From: Neurospora tetraspora
Taxonomy: Eukaryota > Ascomycota > Sordariomycetes > Sordariales > Sordariaceae
Assembly (NCBI RefSeq): GCF_033439725.1
Contig: NW_026944384.1
Coordinates: 3,658,001 to 3,722,000 of the forward strand
Length of the DNA stretch: 64,000 nucleotides
Direction of reading: 5' to 3'
A program made the position numbers and the translations under genes. The number at the start of each line of letters is the position of its first letter. The first letter of the stretch is position 1. The notes under the pieces are model-generated. The model worked only from the letters and a program-made list of their open reading frames with translations. It searched no databases and had not been told where the DNA came from. Positions 44,631 to 57,255 of this stretch are shown here, in pieces.

Positions 44631-47600
44631 CTTGGCTTGCTACCACGAGTAACGAGGTAGGCACCAGACGGGGAGAGGAAGATGGAATACGGTTGTGGCG
44701 GAAGACGGTCGGTCGGACGTCTAAGACTGTAGGTGGTCGCACCGTGACACGCGGAGGCTAATGGTCCGTGGTCAAGCGGTTAAAGAGTATGTATGCGATA
44801 AGAATCGAGGTCGATCGAGATAGCGCGCGCACAATGTGGTCGAGATATAGAATTGAAGCAGTTTGGATGTATAGTTGATGGTTTGAGGACGATGGATGGC
44901 TGGTCGTAGTGAGAGCGTGATATTGGCGAAATGGGAAATGATGCGAGCGGATTCTGGATGGAGTGGGTTGCTGGGGGCGAAACCAAGATTTCAATTCGGC
45001 GCCTGTGTCGACTGAGAGTTGCGCCGCGAGGATTAGGACCCCGTCTGAGGACGTTTGATGGGGATGGACGAGGGCGATGGTCAAATGCCTCAGCCGCGGA
45101 CGAGGAATCGGAATCGGAGGAAGGAGCTGAGGAAACGGAGAGGAGTGCGTGAGGAGTACAGGAGTATGTGGTGCGGTGCGCTGCGGTGCGTCGTTGGGGT
45201 TTGAGCCCAAGCAACGGCCAAACAAGCAATGCCCTTTTGCTGGTTCCCTTTTGGTTGCAGTGCACCCTGGGAGTCTGGGCAATGAGCGCCTGGGCGGTCG
45301 GAACCAGGGCGCGAGGAAGGACGGCCGGGACGGGACCGAAGATTGGCGATTGGCTTGGCCAAGTGGAGGTTTCCAGTTGATCCAGGTATCGCAAGGAAAT
45401 AGCTGAGAAAATCTGATGCAGAAACGGCTGCAAAGATGGGATGTAGAGGTAGGGGAATCAGAAACCTAACATGATGCCTCAACTCTGTGGGAGCTGGGAA
45501 AAGAAAGAAAATTGGGAAAAAGCTGCAGAGCGTGCTGACGAAAGTGGAAAACCAAAAGGAAGCAAGGAGACCACCCTCGGGTCAATCTGATGGAGATTAT
45601 AGCGTCGTCACTGACCCTTGCCGGCTCATGCCTGGACTGTTGCGCTTCCGAGTTCGTAGTGGATGGGGAGAAGCCAGAGGCCAGGAGGGAAGTGGAATTG
45701 GTAAAGACCTCTAGATGCGTAACGCAGGTAACGTTCAGGTCAACTGAACCTCACTCAGGTTGTCAAAGCGGAGCAGCTGTGACTATCAAAGTTCAAAGGC
45801 TTGTTTTTCTGTAGACGCTTCTTCGTTAGTGTCAGGGCACCGCACAGACTGAGCCGGTGAAGCGCACGCTAAAGACGACCCGCTACAGTTAATTTATGGC
45901 TGGAAGCTCAAGGCACGTGCACTAGCGTCTGCTTTACCGCCGATGGTTCCCTCTGTGTAAATTTCAGACGGAAGGAACATGCAAGGCGACATCAGGTAGC
46001 CGCTTCAAGTATGAATCAACCCATTGCCGCTTTTTCATCCCATTTATATATCAGTCGATGATTCCGTCAAACACCTTCTCAACTTGTTTTGCCTTCCCCT
46101 CTTCTCCTATCTCTACATTTGCGCGAAGCTGGCATGGTAACCGTTGGAGCTGAAAGACCCTTTGCATTAGCATTAATTACGTTCATTTCCAGCTTGCTCA
46201 GAGGCGACAAGCGGAGGCGAAGTGCCCCGTAATTACCCAGACAATACCGGCCTGTCACGGAGCACTCCACAACAGTCCCGCTCTTTCGACGGCGGATCGG
46301 GGCGGAAGATGACCGTAGTGGACGGCATCATGAGCTGACATGATGATGCTCATGGACATGGGAAGTTGGAAGAGGCAAATCCACCCGACGAGCTGTTGAG
46401 TTCAACACGGAGTTAAAACATGGAATTGTGCGGGGGTGGATGAGATTCTGGGGATGGACGTTTGCCATCCGGCCATCGAGGCCGGGCATCTTTCCACGGC
46501 GCAGAAATGGATTTGCACATCATATCCATCAACAATGATTGACGCCGATATTTCCAGACACAACATCCACAGAACGGTCCAGCCAGATGACGGGAACGTT
46601 TGCCCCAACACATCCAACAGTCGACCGCTCTAGCTTTTCTTGCTCGTCTTTGTCAAACGGTTCCATGCCGGTCTAGTACAGACGTAAAGTTGTCTTGTTA
46701 TGCCCATCAACTTTTTTGGACACTCACTCTGTTGCAACCAAAACCCATGCCTATCCAATGGCAGGATATCAACCCCATTAAATCATTCTCTTGTATCACC
46801 GCACGCCGTAACCCACCACGACGCATGGCTCTTGGCCGCCCCGCCACCTCTCCCGGATTTGTTCGTTATGCATCAAGGCTCATCGACTCGAGAAAAGCGG
46901 CTCTCGTCATTTTCAGTTGTGTGGGTGTGAGGAACCATCACATTGACTTTCCCCTCTTTATGAAACATGTCCCCTCACAGAAAGAGTGCCGGTGCCGATG
47001 TGACAGTCTGCACCAGCATCGGAGCTGCACACTCAGGTGATCTTGGCATTTTCTCGCCTCTTCATCACAAGCGTCAGAAAAAAAAAATCCGGGCAAGACG
47101 AAGAAATTCAGCCTATATCGTCATGAAGACGACAATCGACCTTCCGGAACTACCGCCATATTCACAAATCTTGCGTATGTTTTGCATGCTAGCCCAGGGA
47201 AAGGCGGCTTGTCATTTAGGACTTGGCGAGTCTGGGTTACATGTTACCAATGTTACAAATCTCCGAAAGAATTCGTACAGAAACTCTCTCCTTCCGTCAT
47301 TTTCGACAGGACCAGGGCACCACCTCCCCGTCACCTCATCGGGTCTTCTTACCCAACGGGTACGCCTCCAGCGCTTGCCCGGCTCAAATCTCGAAAGCCG
47401 ACTTCCAACAAAAGCCAAAACCGCACTGGGGTCTCCGCCAGGGCTGAGATTGCCGCCAGAAGAAAGAAAAGGCCAAGGAAAAAAACCCAAAAAGCCCAAG
47501 CATTACATCCATTCCCACATGGCGGAGGGAAGGATGCAAGCGCGAGCGCTTAACTTTTTGGTCAAGTTGATGACGGATGCCGTTGGTCAAGACTGATTGT

Positions 47601-49359
47601 TTTCAGCACCGGCTTCCTGAAATCCTACCAGCCGCAACCGCCCTCTGACTTTGACGATTGATCGCCCTTGCAGTTGAGAACCTCAATGGAAAGAACAAAA
47701 AAAAGAGCAATACGGGGATAAATATGTCAGTTGGTTTAGCCTTCTGGCCGTCAAGCGCGCCTATTTTGTCTCGTCTGAAACTAGCACGATTTTTTAACAT
47801 GTTGACAACAACAGTCCGGATACATATCGCAACTGAAGTTACACGGTTACAGTCCGTTACGACCCGAGGGCTTGGCGAGATATGCTGGGGGGTGGCTTGG
47901 GGGCTTCCCTGAAGATTGACATGCCTATAACCAAGCTGATGCCGATCGCTTCTGAATTGTATTTCCGAAAGTACAAATTCCCCGACCCTTCTAGAAATTG
48001 CATGATGCACATCGGTTACGGCTACGGCTTACCAAACCACACAAGCACGACAAGGTAACGAGACACCTTGATGTTGATGACCACGATGAGTTCAGTTCGA
48101 CCTCGACGTCAACTTCGCCCGATCCAAGACACCTGACCTGACTGCCCATCAAGGTGCCTCGATCTTCCTATCCCTACTACTCAACGGGGATACAATGGAT
48201 GCTATATTGCAACTCCGGTAACCTTGTCAAAAGCCCGTTGTGATCGATCACGCGATCGTAATGATAGGGGCTTTTTATTACAACATTACGTCCCGCTACA
48301 GGCAATCGATGATCGAGGGAAGAACGACAAAACCCAACACCATGAAATGCGTCGACGAACGACTGTGCTGTGTGTTGGTCCCGGGAGATGAGTGGTAGGT
48401 ATGCTGTAGCACGAGAAAGTCCGTACGAAGGAAGGCATGTCACTTGGTATAGCGCTTTTGTACTCGAGGTGGTAAAGTTGTTGTTCTCGTTTCGTTCCAG
48501 TATTCTTTTCCCAGCGCCGTTGTTGGATACCTATTATTCCAACACGGCGTGATGCCCCAACATTAACAGTCTTCATTGTCTGTCTGCTCGCCGGCTTGTC
48601 GTGTTATCCCTTTTAAAATGAAGGAGACATGACACGATGAAACAAATCCAAGAACAATCGATGAGCCACAACTCGATCAATAATCATGGGCCATACTCTT
48701 GCCCTTCCAAACATCATGGTTTCCTTGTCTCCTTGTCCGTCATTCTTTGCCTTACATCAGTCTGTAACTGTGTATACCTCCCCGGTCTTGACAACGGAAC
48801 ATTCCGAGATTATCTCTCAGCCCTCTTTCTCTAATGGAATGTTCTTTTTGATTTTCTTCCCTTCTGTGGTATCTTCCTTTGTTCACCGTCCGCATAGCGA
48901 GTTTGAGCGCCACATGGCGAAACCGTGTCTGTACTCTGTGGCACTCATTGTCGGAACCGAGCCGTAGTAAACAGAGACACGCGTTTGGGATGAAATGAGA
49001 CGATAGCCACGTTTCCGGCCACACGTGGCTTTTGGCTTTGGAGGGACTTGGTCTAGAATTACTAAACCAAGGACAATGAAGTCGGGATGAAAATGCCCGG
49101 GGAAGAGACTTGAACTTGTGTTCACTGTTCTCGAAAACAAAAAGATGTTGAATGTATGGATATTCGAGTTCTTGGTCAAAGTAACGAACCCCTTTTCTAC
49201 ACACACACGTAAAAGTAAACAATAGACATTAGTATTCTATCTCTCGGCATTTGCATTGCCATAACACATCGCCCATATCTGCCTACTACCCTCTATCCAA
49301 ATCTCCTCTTTCCATTCCCCTCCACCACCTACTACCTCAGAAAAGCCCTCCTTCATTCA
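44631..49359. other. samB leader/promoter and a 4.7 kb gene-poor gap
   Basis: From 44,631 to about 45,480 the minus strand is pyrimidine-rich and probably holds the samB 5' leader; minus-strand frames there are leader artefacts. From 45.5 to 49.36 kb no frame has coding features on either strand. A TATA-like catttatatatc lies near 46,040 without a clear gene. An untranslated transcript is possible but not shown. Confidence 0.4.
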
Positions 49360-50637
49360 TCAATCCCCTCCAACCCTCGCATGCCTAAAATACTTCATCC
49401 CCACCCAGCTCACCGACACCCACACCCACACCATCATCCACGTCAACACAAACAGCGCCGGGTAGTACCCGACGATCGGCAGCGTTGGGTCGTCCTCGAA
49501 CTCGGGGGGCGCGTAGGGGGTCGTCCCCACGTCCCACGCCCAGCTCCACACGCCGAAGCACGAGCCCATCCCGATCACGAACGTGATCCACGTGCATAAC
49601 AAAATAATCCAGCCCCAGAACTCGGTGTCGCTGTAGTCGTCGTAGTAGTCAAAGTCGGAAACCGCTTCCTGGGGCGGCATCGGCGTTGTCAGGCTCAGCG
49701 GGGACTTGGCTCGTTGTTGTTGGGCCGAGGTGCGGCGGCGGCCTTGGATTGAGTTGGAGGCGGCGGTGGCTAAACTGGTACCGTTGCTAAATGTTGTGTT
49801 TAGGGGGCCGCGTGTGGAACGATTGGGAGGCATGGTCGGGAAGTAGGAGTCGGAAGTCGGGGAGACGGCGGCCCGCTCGGGGTACAGGAGGTTGAGGCTG
49901 CTGACGGAGGAGTTGGTCGACGAGCGGGAGAGAGACGGCATGACACCTGGCCCTCTGGAGCTGGCCATGTGGAGGGCGTCCTCGTCGTCGGTGGTGGTGT
50001 AGCTGATGGTGGGGCTCGTCATTGTCGGGTCATCGGTACCGTTGCTCATCACAATGGGTGATGTGATATTGCTGCTCGTGCCCTTGGCCGTATATGTTCC
50101 TTCAGAGTCCGACTCTTCCATGCTGGCACTGGGGCGGGACGAAATGCCCGAGATGCCCAGTCCAAAGCCGCTATTCTTGATGATGTTGCTTCCCGAACCG
50201 GATGTGCGTGCATTGCTACCATTGGCACCGTCCACCCCAAACTGTGTGTTGATGCTTGGCGGGTAGTTCTCCCGCCTTTCGCGCTGAGCCCCTCGTCCCA
50301 AAAGAGCAACCTTCCTCAGCGACCCCCTACGCCGCCTTGTTTTCTGTTGCAGTATTGTTTGTTGTTGAAGGGCCGCATGGGAAAGCGGAGGTGCTGGGGC
50401 ATAGACGCTACTGCCAGCGCCGCTGTTGCCAGCATTGGTATTCGAAGTGGACGGGATCGTACGAAAGGACGGTATTGGAGGCGAGCTGGTCGGTGATGAA
50501 GTTGGGGAAGCGGACGGTTTCGGATCGTTCTCGTTCGTCCCACGGCGGGCGCGGGGCCTGTGCTGGTCGCTTGATGCGCGCATGAAGGGAAACCGTGACA
50601 GCAGTCCGCCTGTGCCGGAATTACTGCGCTTGCGCAC
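49360..50637 (-). CDS. Conserved-looking two-span membrane protein with long disordered N-terminus
   Basis: The frame ends at 49,360 and is open up to 50,637 and a little beyond, but its first in-frame ATG is at 50,583 (MRASSDQHRPR, 407 residues). The residues before it (RKRSNSGTGGLLSRFPF) look coding, and an acceptor-like cctgcag lies just upstream at about 50,640, so a small 5' exon is likely. About 310 residues are Ser/Thr/Asn-rich and disordered, with a basic KTRRRRGSLRK patch. After FDYYDDYSDTEFWGW come two aromatic-rich membrane spans (WIILLCTWITFVIGMGSC and YYPALFVLTWMMVWVWVSV). The family was not recognised. It is divergent from the zrg17-like gene, about 740 bp apart. Confidence 0.7.
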   Translation of the reverse strand: MRKRSNSGTGGLLSRFPFMRASSDQHRPRARRGTNENDPKPSASPTSSPTSSPPIPSFRTIPSTSNTNAGNSGAGSSVYAPAPPLSHAALQQQTILQQKTRRRRGSLRKVALLGRGAQRERRENYPPSINTQFGVDGANGSNARTSGSGSNIIKNSGFGLGISGISSRPSASMEESDSEGTYTAKGTSSNITSPIVMSNGTDDPTMTSPTISYTTTDDEDALHMASSRGPGVMPSLSRSSTNSSVSSLNLLYPERAAVSPTSDSYFPTMPPNRSTRGPLNTTFSNGTSLATAASNSIQGRRRTSAQQQRAKSPLSLTTPMPPQEAVSDFDYYDDYSDTEFWGWIILLCTWITFVIGMGSCFGVWSWAWDVGTTPYAPPEFEDDPTLPIVGYYPALFVLTWMMVWVWVSVSWVGMKYFRHARVGGD

Positions 50638-51371
50638 GACTGCAGGTGGGCGATTCGGGGTGACGTCGGGCGCGGCAGCAGGCAGACAATGTCTTTGCGC
50701 CGTCTCTTATGGTGCGGACAAGGGCGCACACACACCCCGCCCTGTGTTGACCGTGGAACCGTCTGTCTGGGTTGAGGGTCTGTTCGACAACTGTTATGCC
50801 CTGGTGACGAACTGGTTTTGCGTATGTGGATGGTTGATGGAGGGCTGAATGTTGATGAACACCTGGTCTGTCGCAAATCGTGTTTTCCCTGTTGATCTCC
50901 GAATCGCATAATGGAACGGGCCTCTGTCCCAAGAAAACAGCGCCGATGTCGAATGGCAATGCGCCGGCAGCACAAGAAAACAAGAACACTGCAAAAGTCA
51001 ATTCCTCTGTCGTCAAGTGGAAGTCGCGATGATCGGATATCAGCGACCTGTGCTGTCCAGTATCGCGTCCAAGGCGCTCGAAGCTACCAATCAAACCATC
51101 AGTCGCATCACCACCGCGGCCACCGCCCGTGGCCATCGACAGGGGGGCTTTTTTAGGTTTGGGGAGGATCGGGGTTCCATCAACTCGATTCCACTTCTCC
51201 CACTTGTCCCCACAGTCGTTGGAATTGAGGTTCCCGTCAAGCCCGTCCCTTGGTCAGTCGTCACGGCAGGCAATCGGTCCCTGGACCCTGCTGGGTTGAT
51301 CAATGACCCCTTTGTATCTACGGTACGGTAACGACTAGCACGTTCAGTCCGTTTGAGAAGCACAAGAAAGC
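50638..51371. promoter_or_regulatory. Divergent promoter region upstream of zrg17-like gene
   Basis: About 730 bp lie between the two divergent frames. It probably contains the missing 5' exon of the minus-strand gene. Open frames here are short and overlap on both strands; none can be assigned. Confidence 0.35.
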
Positions 51372-53577
51372 ATGCAAGGGATGGACGGTGTGACATTGAA
51401 CGGCATCTTGTCGGGTTCGGAAACACTTCAAGATTCAACAATTTCTTTCCATGATGGCTCTCGTTATAACTTTCACCTCTGGACAGGTGAAAACATTGAG
51501 ACAAACAAAAGACCAATGGAGCCCCACACTGGCGCTAAGCCCAATGCCGACTACTTGTACGGTCGCTCACCCCTGACACGGCGGTCCACTGTCACCAAGT
51601 CCGCCTCCACTCCGTCTGGCCCTCCACCTCTGCCCCTGGCGCTGCTGGTCAATGACTGCGGTAGCGCCACCGCGGTAGACACGGCTACGGCCACGGCGAC
51701 GGCCACATCCACGGCTCTGTCAACCGCCATCCATCACAATCTACACATGGCGACTGGCCCTCCCGTCATTGCGCCGGCAATTGATTACCCTGCTGCGGAC
51801 GACGATCACGGAGACGACGCTAGAGGCGCCCCGAGGGACTGGCGACACAATAGCGGCAGCAGCGGCGACGCTATCAAGACCACCACCATCTCCTTGGCCC
51901 TCGACGATCGCGACCAGGATGATACTGGCTCCCACAGTTTAGCCGCTCCATCGCCCTCATCTCCGTCACAGTCTCCGTCACAGGACAAACGCAAACGCAA
52001 TAGCCAAGGCCTCTTGCTCTCGCCAACCTACATTTCCCCGCGATCAACAACCTTCTCGTCCGACACCTTCCTTCATCCCGACCACGCGAACTTGAGCCTT
52101 CTGCGGTCCCCGTCGCCCGACCCCAGTCCCTTTGCAATGGCGACCCAGGACGGGTCTGCGTCTCCCACCACGGGCGAGTTCAGCGCGCCGCCAAAGAACC
52201 CCTTCAACTTCCAGACCCAGATCATCTCTTCGGGGCCCGTGAAATCTGTATGTTGCGTTGCTGTCCCGCTTATATCTCCTTTTTGTTAATGGCAATGCTC
52301 CCCAGAACATCGGTCAACGCCGCGGCCATCGCTACAAACACTCCTCCATCAGCGCCCAACATTCCTTCTTCCAGGAACCCCCACCGCGCCCACCGCCCGT
52401 CCTCCCCGCTTCCCTCCCTATCCCGACCTTCAAGGAAGCATGGCATAGCATGCAGAAGCTCCAGCGCATGCGCTTCTGGTGGTGCTGCTGCCACGCCGCC
52501 ATAGCCGGCTACGTCTTCCTCAGCGCCGAGGGCTCGCTCGCCATGACTGCCCTCTCGCACCTGGTCGCCTTCGACGTCGGTTCCGCCGCCGTCTGTGTCG
52601 CCGTCGACGTCCTAGGCAACTTCGAAGTTTGGCGTCGCTCCAGCATCCGACACCCCTTTGGTCTCCAGCGCGCTGAGGTGCTCGCCGGTTTCGCCATGTC
52701 CGTCTTCCTCGTCTTCGGCGGCTTCGACCTGCTCTCGCACAACATCAAGCACGCTCTGGAAAACGTAGGCGAGCATGCCCCCCATCACCCTCTACCGGAC
52801 ACCCTGGACGACATGAGCGCAAACCTGGCCCCTTCGACACCGATAGCGCACATCCACGCCCACGACGGCACCACCCCGCGCGTCTCGGCCGGGGCCGTCG
52901 ACTTGGCCAGCTTAGCCGCCATCCTCAGCACGTTGATAAGCGCCTACGGCCTGCGCAACCACAGCCGCATCGGCCGCGTCATGCGCGTGCCCCTGCCGTA
53001 CCTGCGCAAGCTCCTGCCGCACGCAGGCATCCTGTCCAACCCGTTCCACCTGCTGACCACGTTCTTTGCCTGCGTCATGCTGCTCCTCCCGCTGCTCAGC
53101 GTCTCGTACTTTGTCTGGCTCGACCGGCTCATCTGCGCGTCGATAGCCGTTAGCATGTTTGTGTTGGGCACTCGGCTGGCGATTGCGCAGGGGCTGATGT
53201 TGTTGATGAGTTACTCTGGGCCAAGAGATATTTCGCATTCTCCGCCATCTGCAGCGGCATCCTCGGATAAGAAAACGGACAGTTTGGCGGCAGGAGAGAA
53301 TAACAACAACAGCCAAGTCTCGGCCGTCGTCCGCGAGATCGAATCCGAACCCCAAATCAAGCGCGTCGAAGAGGCTCAGTTCTGGCAGGTGCACTACGGT
53401 CTGGCCATGGCCAACCTGAAGGTCTGTCTGGCTACCAAAGGAATGGATGACGGCGCGCTGGCGCAGCTGAGGAGTCGGTTGGCGAGGTTGGTGCAGAATC
53501 GGTTGAGTGAGGGGTATGGAAGGGGGTCGAATTTGAGGTGGGAGGTTACGGTGCAGATGAGTACTGATTCTACGTAA
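51372..53577 (+). CDS. zrg17: Zrg17-like cation diffusion facilitator (ER zinc transporter partner)
   Basis: Two exons (51,372-52,247 and 52,306-53,577; 58-bp intron, donor gtatgt) give up to 715 residues; ATG 51,516 (MEPHTGAKPN) is an alternative start. The first 290 residues are disordered. The core begins with the fungal motif RRGHRYKHSS, then about six hydrophobic segments (from FWWCCCHAAIAGYVFLSAEG), with EVWRRSSIRHPFGLQRAEVLAGF matching the CDF-family loop between helices 2 and 3. A C-terminal cytoplasmic domain ends with LRWEVTVQMS. The usual HxxxD zinc ligands of active CDF proteins are not evident. In yeast, Zrg17 pairs with Msc2 to move zinc into the endoplasmic reticulum. A His-rich loop (AHIHAHDG) may sense zinc. 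Confidence 0.82.
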
Positions 53578-54308
53578 TTGTGCAAACTTTAAAGAAGGGA
53601 TGTTATGTATGTATGTTGATAATGGCTGGGATGTCTTTTGTGATAAAATAACCTTTTCGCGCGCGGTATTGGAAAAGAGGATAGGGATGGTTTTTTGATG
53701 ATGATGAGGAAGGTGGTTTGGTTGGGCATTTTACCACCGCGTGTTTATTTAGCAAGCGAGAAGAGGCAAAGTAAAGTCTAGCGGGCTTGATATCAGACAA
53801 GCGTTTCTGCACCGTACACCTGCCCAAGTCCCATGTCAGTTCATAATGGTCGAGATGTTTTCCTTCTCATTTCGTCTTTAAAAGAGCAGAATAAAACTGA
53901 ACTGAGTAGACTAGTATATGAAGCCCTTTCTTGATATGACGACGCTAATCGATTCCCAGATTTGCCTGCCTGCCTGCCTGCCTTTGCGATCTAACACCAG
54001 AAGAAACAGAAAGTACCCTACGAATTCAATCAACTCGCTTCCTCCATGCGATAATTGACAAAACCCCGACCAAGAAACCTAATCAAAATGTTCTCAAGCA
54101 CAAACGCCCTCTACCTCCGATCCCTTCCTGCTGACCTATAGACAGAACACTCCCAGTCATAAACACTACTTCCACAACAAGTCTGTTCTTTTCCCTTGTC
54201 TTTTTCGCCCGTTTCTTTCTCCCCATCTCTCTTCTCCTCTAGTACACCGTATCAGTCACCTTTCATCCCTCTCCCCCTTTCCATTCCCACTGCTCGCAAC
54301 TCTCTGCT
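53578..54308. other. Convergent 3' region, zrg17 and mgm1
   Basis: About 730 bp between the two stop codons contain a (TGCC)n run at 53,963-53,982 and a pyrimidine-rich tail near 54,180-54,300. No gene is supported. Confidence 0.4.
53963..53982. repeat. (TGCC)5 microsatellite
   Basis: Five perfect TGCC units in the 3' region shared by zrg17 and mgm1. Confidence 0.9.
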
Positions 54309-57255
54309 TTAGAACCCAAATCTCCCCCTCGAAGAACTCGACCCCGAACTCGACGACGACTTCTTGCCCAAGTTCCCATTATAAGCCCTATGCCCATGCC
54401 CATGATAATTATGAGCACTATCAACATCATCATCAGCCCTATTGAACCTCCTCAGCCCCTCAATCTTGGACAGCACCAGCTCGAGGAGCTCCTTGCGGCG
54501 GATCAGATCCAGGTGTCTCCGGATGCGGGGGTCCTCGGAAGCGAAGCGCTCGAGCCCGCCGCCGAGCATCTGCTCGCCCAGCTTGAACTCGACCTCTCGA
54601 GGAAAACGGGCGTAGAAGTCGTTGAGCATCTCGACGTTGAGGAAGAGGACCGAGGTCTGGGTGAGCTTGGTGGCGACGGCGTCCAGGAAGACTTCGGGGC
54701 AGTAGTACTTGTTCTCGAGAGACTTGCACTGGCGCGACTTGACGGCCATGATGCGCATGTTGATGATGTCGGCGCGGTCGCGGAGGAAGACGGCTTCGCG
54801 GCCTGTTTTGGATGTTTGTTAGTTGATACATCAAAGAGGGGGAAGGAGGTGGGGGAATAAGACATACCCTTCTGGAGCAAAGCAGCGCTGAATCCACCGG
54901 CGCCGTTCCTGGTCTCGCCCTCGACAACAATCTCGCCCTTGCGAGCCTTGTCGACAAAGTTCATGACCTCCTTCAGCTTTCTCTTGCCTCCGACGGAATT
55001 CTCCAGGTTCCCCATGGCCCTCTGGCAATGATCTAGTTCCATCTTGAGAACACCGGCAACGTGATCCCGCCCTTGCGACCACTCTTGAGGCTGGATGTCG
55101 ACCTCATACTTGTAAGGCTTGAGAGAAAATTCGATACCATCGCTGGTAGTGTATGAACGATCGGCGAGGACGGTGGCGGCAGCTTCGTTGATGACCTGGC
55201 GCGCAGAGGGGTGCTTGGCGAAGGTCGACTTGTTGACGAGCTTGTCAACGTTGGCCTGGATAGCGTTGGCGACCACGGTGGCAGCCAAGCGACCGACACC
55301 GAGCCGGGTCAAGGCTGAGGTTGCGGTATCAAGCTGCATATGCCAGAACTGTGAGTTGGGGTCCGCCTTTGGAAGATCGGCGATGTTCTCTGGCTCAAAC
55401 GGAGCAGGGGAAAGATCCTCGATGGGCTTGTTCCAGTATTTGGCTGCCAATTGATCGAGAACCCGCTGGTCGAGCGCTTCCTTCAGCAATTGCTGCATCT
55501 GAGGGCGGCCAAAGCTGGAAGCAAACCTCTTGAAGGCGTGCTTGAAGTCGTCCAGGCTCGCAGCAAGGTATGCCTCGGCCGTCATGGGCTCCTCGTTATA
55601 CTGGACCTTGAACTGGTAGGAAGTTTCTTCGAGCTCGCGCTGGATGGCAGCTGTTGTATCCTGCAACTTGGATGACATCTGCTGTTCCAAGACATGCATG
55701 AGCTTCTTGCGTAGTGTTACGGTGCCGATGTTGACACCAGAGTCTGGGCCAAATTCGGGATGAGTGCTGAAGTAGGATTTCTCATTTTTGCTGATCTGTC
55801 TCACGAGAGCACCGGTATCCCGCTTGAACAGCCCTGTTTGCTGAGGAGCCCTGGAAATCACACCAACATAACCCAGGCGTAGAGGATATTGCTTGTCGCT
55901 CAAAATTGCAGCACCCTTTTCCGGATCAACCAAATCCATCTTGGTGATGACACCAATCGTCCGCTCTCCCCTGGGGTCAACCCTACGGCTTGCCTGCAAG
56001 GCGGTCGAGTTGGCCAGATCGACATCGGCGGCAGAAATGGCGAGAATGATATTGGGGCCTCGGATATACTTGTCGCAAAGCTCCGAAATTTTGCGCTTGA
56101 GCTCCCGGGGTTGGTTCTCTCCAGCAACCTGTATGTAACCGGGCAGATCGATCAAAGACAGGTCCGGGACTCGGGGTGAGTGGATGGTAAGACGGATTGG
56201 GTCGTCGGAGACACACTCGCGTTCGGGAACGGACTGGTTAAGCTCGGTAAGGTTCTTTTGTATCAGGGAGAAGTCGGTGATTCTGTGAAGGCCAAGGTCC
56301 GGGAATTCACCGTAATCGGCGCTGACCTTGGGGTCATTCACCAGCGTTAACTCGATCGGTCGGCGAGTGATCATGTTGTTGCCCTTGGGCAGGAACTCAT
56401 GACCAACAATAGCTTCGAGAACCGAGCTCTTTCCCGACGACTGAGATCCGATGACAACGATGGAGGGCAGGGAGACCGTGCTCGACTGGCCAACCTTCTG
56501 GAGTAGGTTCCGAATCTCGATCATCATCTTGGTCATATACATCATCTGATCGTCCTTGGAGATTTCCTCGGGGGTCCGGTCATCCTCTTCGGCCGCATCA
56601 TCGTAACCATAAGCAGCTGCTGAAGCACCAACGGCGGCGGCGCCCATCCTTGCTTTCTTAGGGGGCTCGGGTCCTCCAGGTCCGGAACCATTGTTGTTAC
56701 CCCCTTCAGGTCCGCCCTCTGATTTGAAGAGGTTCCCTAGCCATTCAGGTAGGTCGAATTCTTCCTTTGTGTTATCCCAACCTCGCTTGGTCTGTTCGGC
56801 AATATCGACGGCGCTGCCCCATAGACCGGAGGCGGTTGTGGTGACGGTATTTTTGACGTTGCCGAAGACTTCTTGGGCCGAATTGCTCACCTCTGTGTCT
56901 CTGTTAGCGGGGTCCTCAACTACCAGCAGACTCAGGCAGTAGGTTGCTTACGGATGGCCTGGTACTGAATCCATGCGACGCCTCCAATCATCATGGTGCC
57001 GAACAAGGCAGGGATGCGCGCAAACTTGAGGGCCAGCTTGGGGAGAAAGCGGATGAAGGAAGCATTCCGGACAATGACGGCGTTGTGGTAGGAGTTGGCG
57101 GGGAAGCGCATCGAGCGCCGCAATGCTCGCGAGGCATGCTCAGTTCGTTGAAGGCCGCCGGTAGGAAGCTGGCTATGGTACGGGCGAATAGCTCGGAGAG
57201 TCACACGCCGGGCGACGGGGCCCAGGGCCCCGGCAGCGCGAAGCTGTGCGCTCAT
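54309..57255 (-). CDS. mgm1: Mitochondrial dynamin-like GTPase MGM1 (OPA1 homolog)
   Basis: Three exons (57,255-56,952, 56,892-54,868, 54,802-54,309; introns 59 and 65 bp) give 940 residues. An Arg-rich, acid-free presequence (MSAQLRAAGALGPVARRVTL) targets mitochondria. A membrane span lies at about 81-97 (IPALFGTMMIGGVAWIQ). A second, Ala/Gly-rich weakly hydrophobic segment at about 182-196 (GAAAVGASAAAYGYDD) resembles the rhomboid (Pcp1) cleavage region that makes the short form. The GTPase follows: GSQSSGKSS P-loop near 250, the TRRP switch, DLPGYIQ and TKMD. Middle and effector domains complete a full-length dynamin. It fuses inner mitochondrial membranes and shapes cristae. The C-terminal Ser-rich tail SSSSSGSSSSRGRFGF is a species-type extension. 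Confidence 0.95.

Noticed and set aside
44758-45482. Minus-strand frames of up to 217 codons upstream of samB
   Set aside because: Pyrimidine-rich leader DNA yields Ser/Pro/Arg/His-rich translations in all frames; they are not in frame with samB and show no conserved features.
50621-51136. A 171-codon minus-strand frame starting MATGGGRGG upstream of the two-span membrane protein
   Set aside because: It could contain a 5' exon, but its phase does not join simply to the downstream frame and it has no recognisable content, so it is not called.
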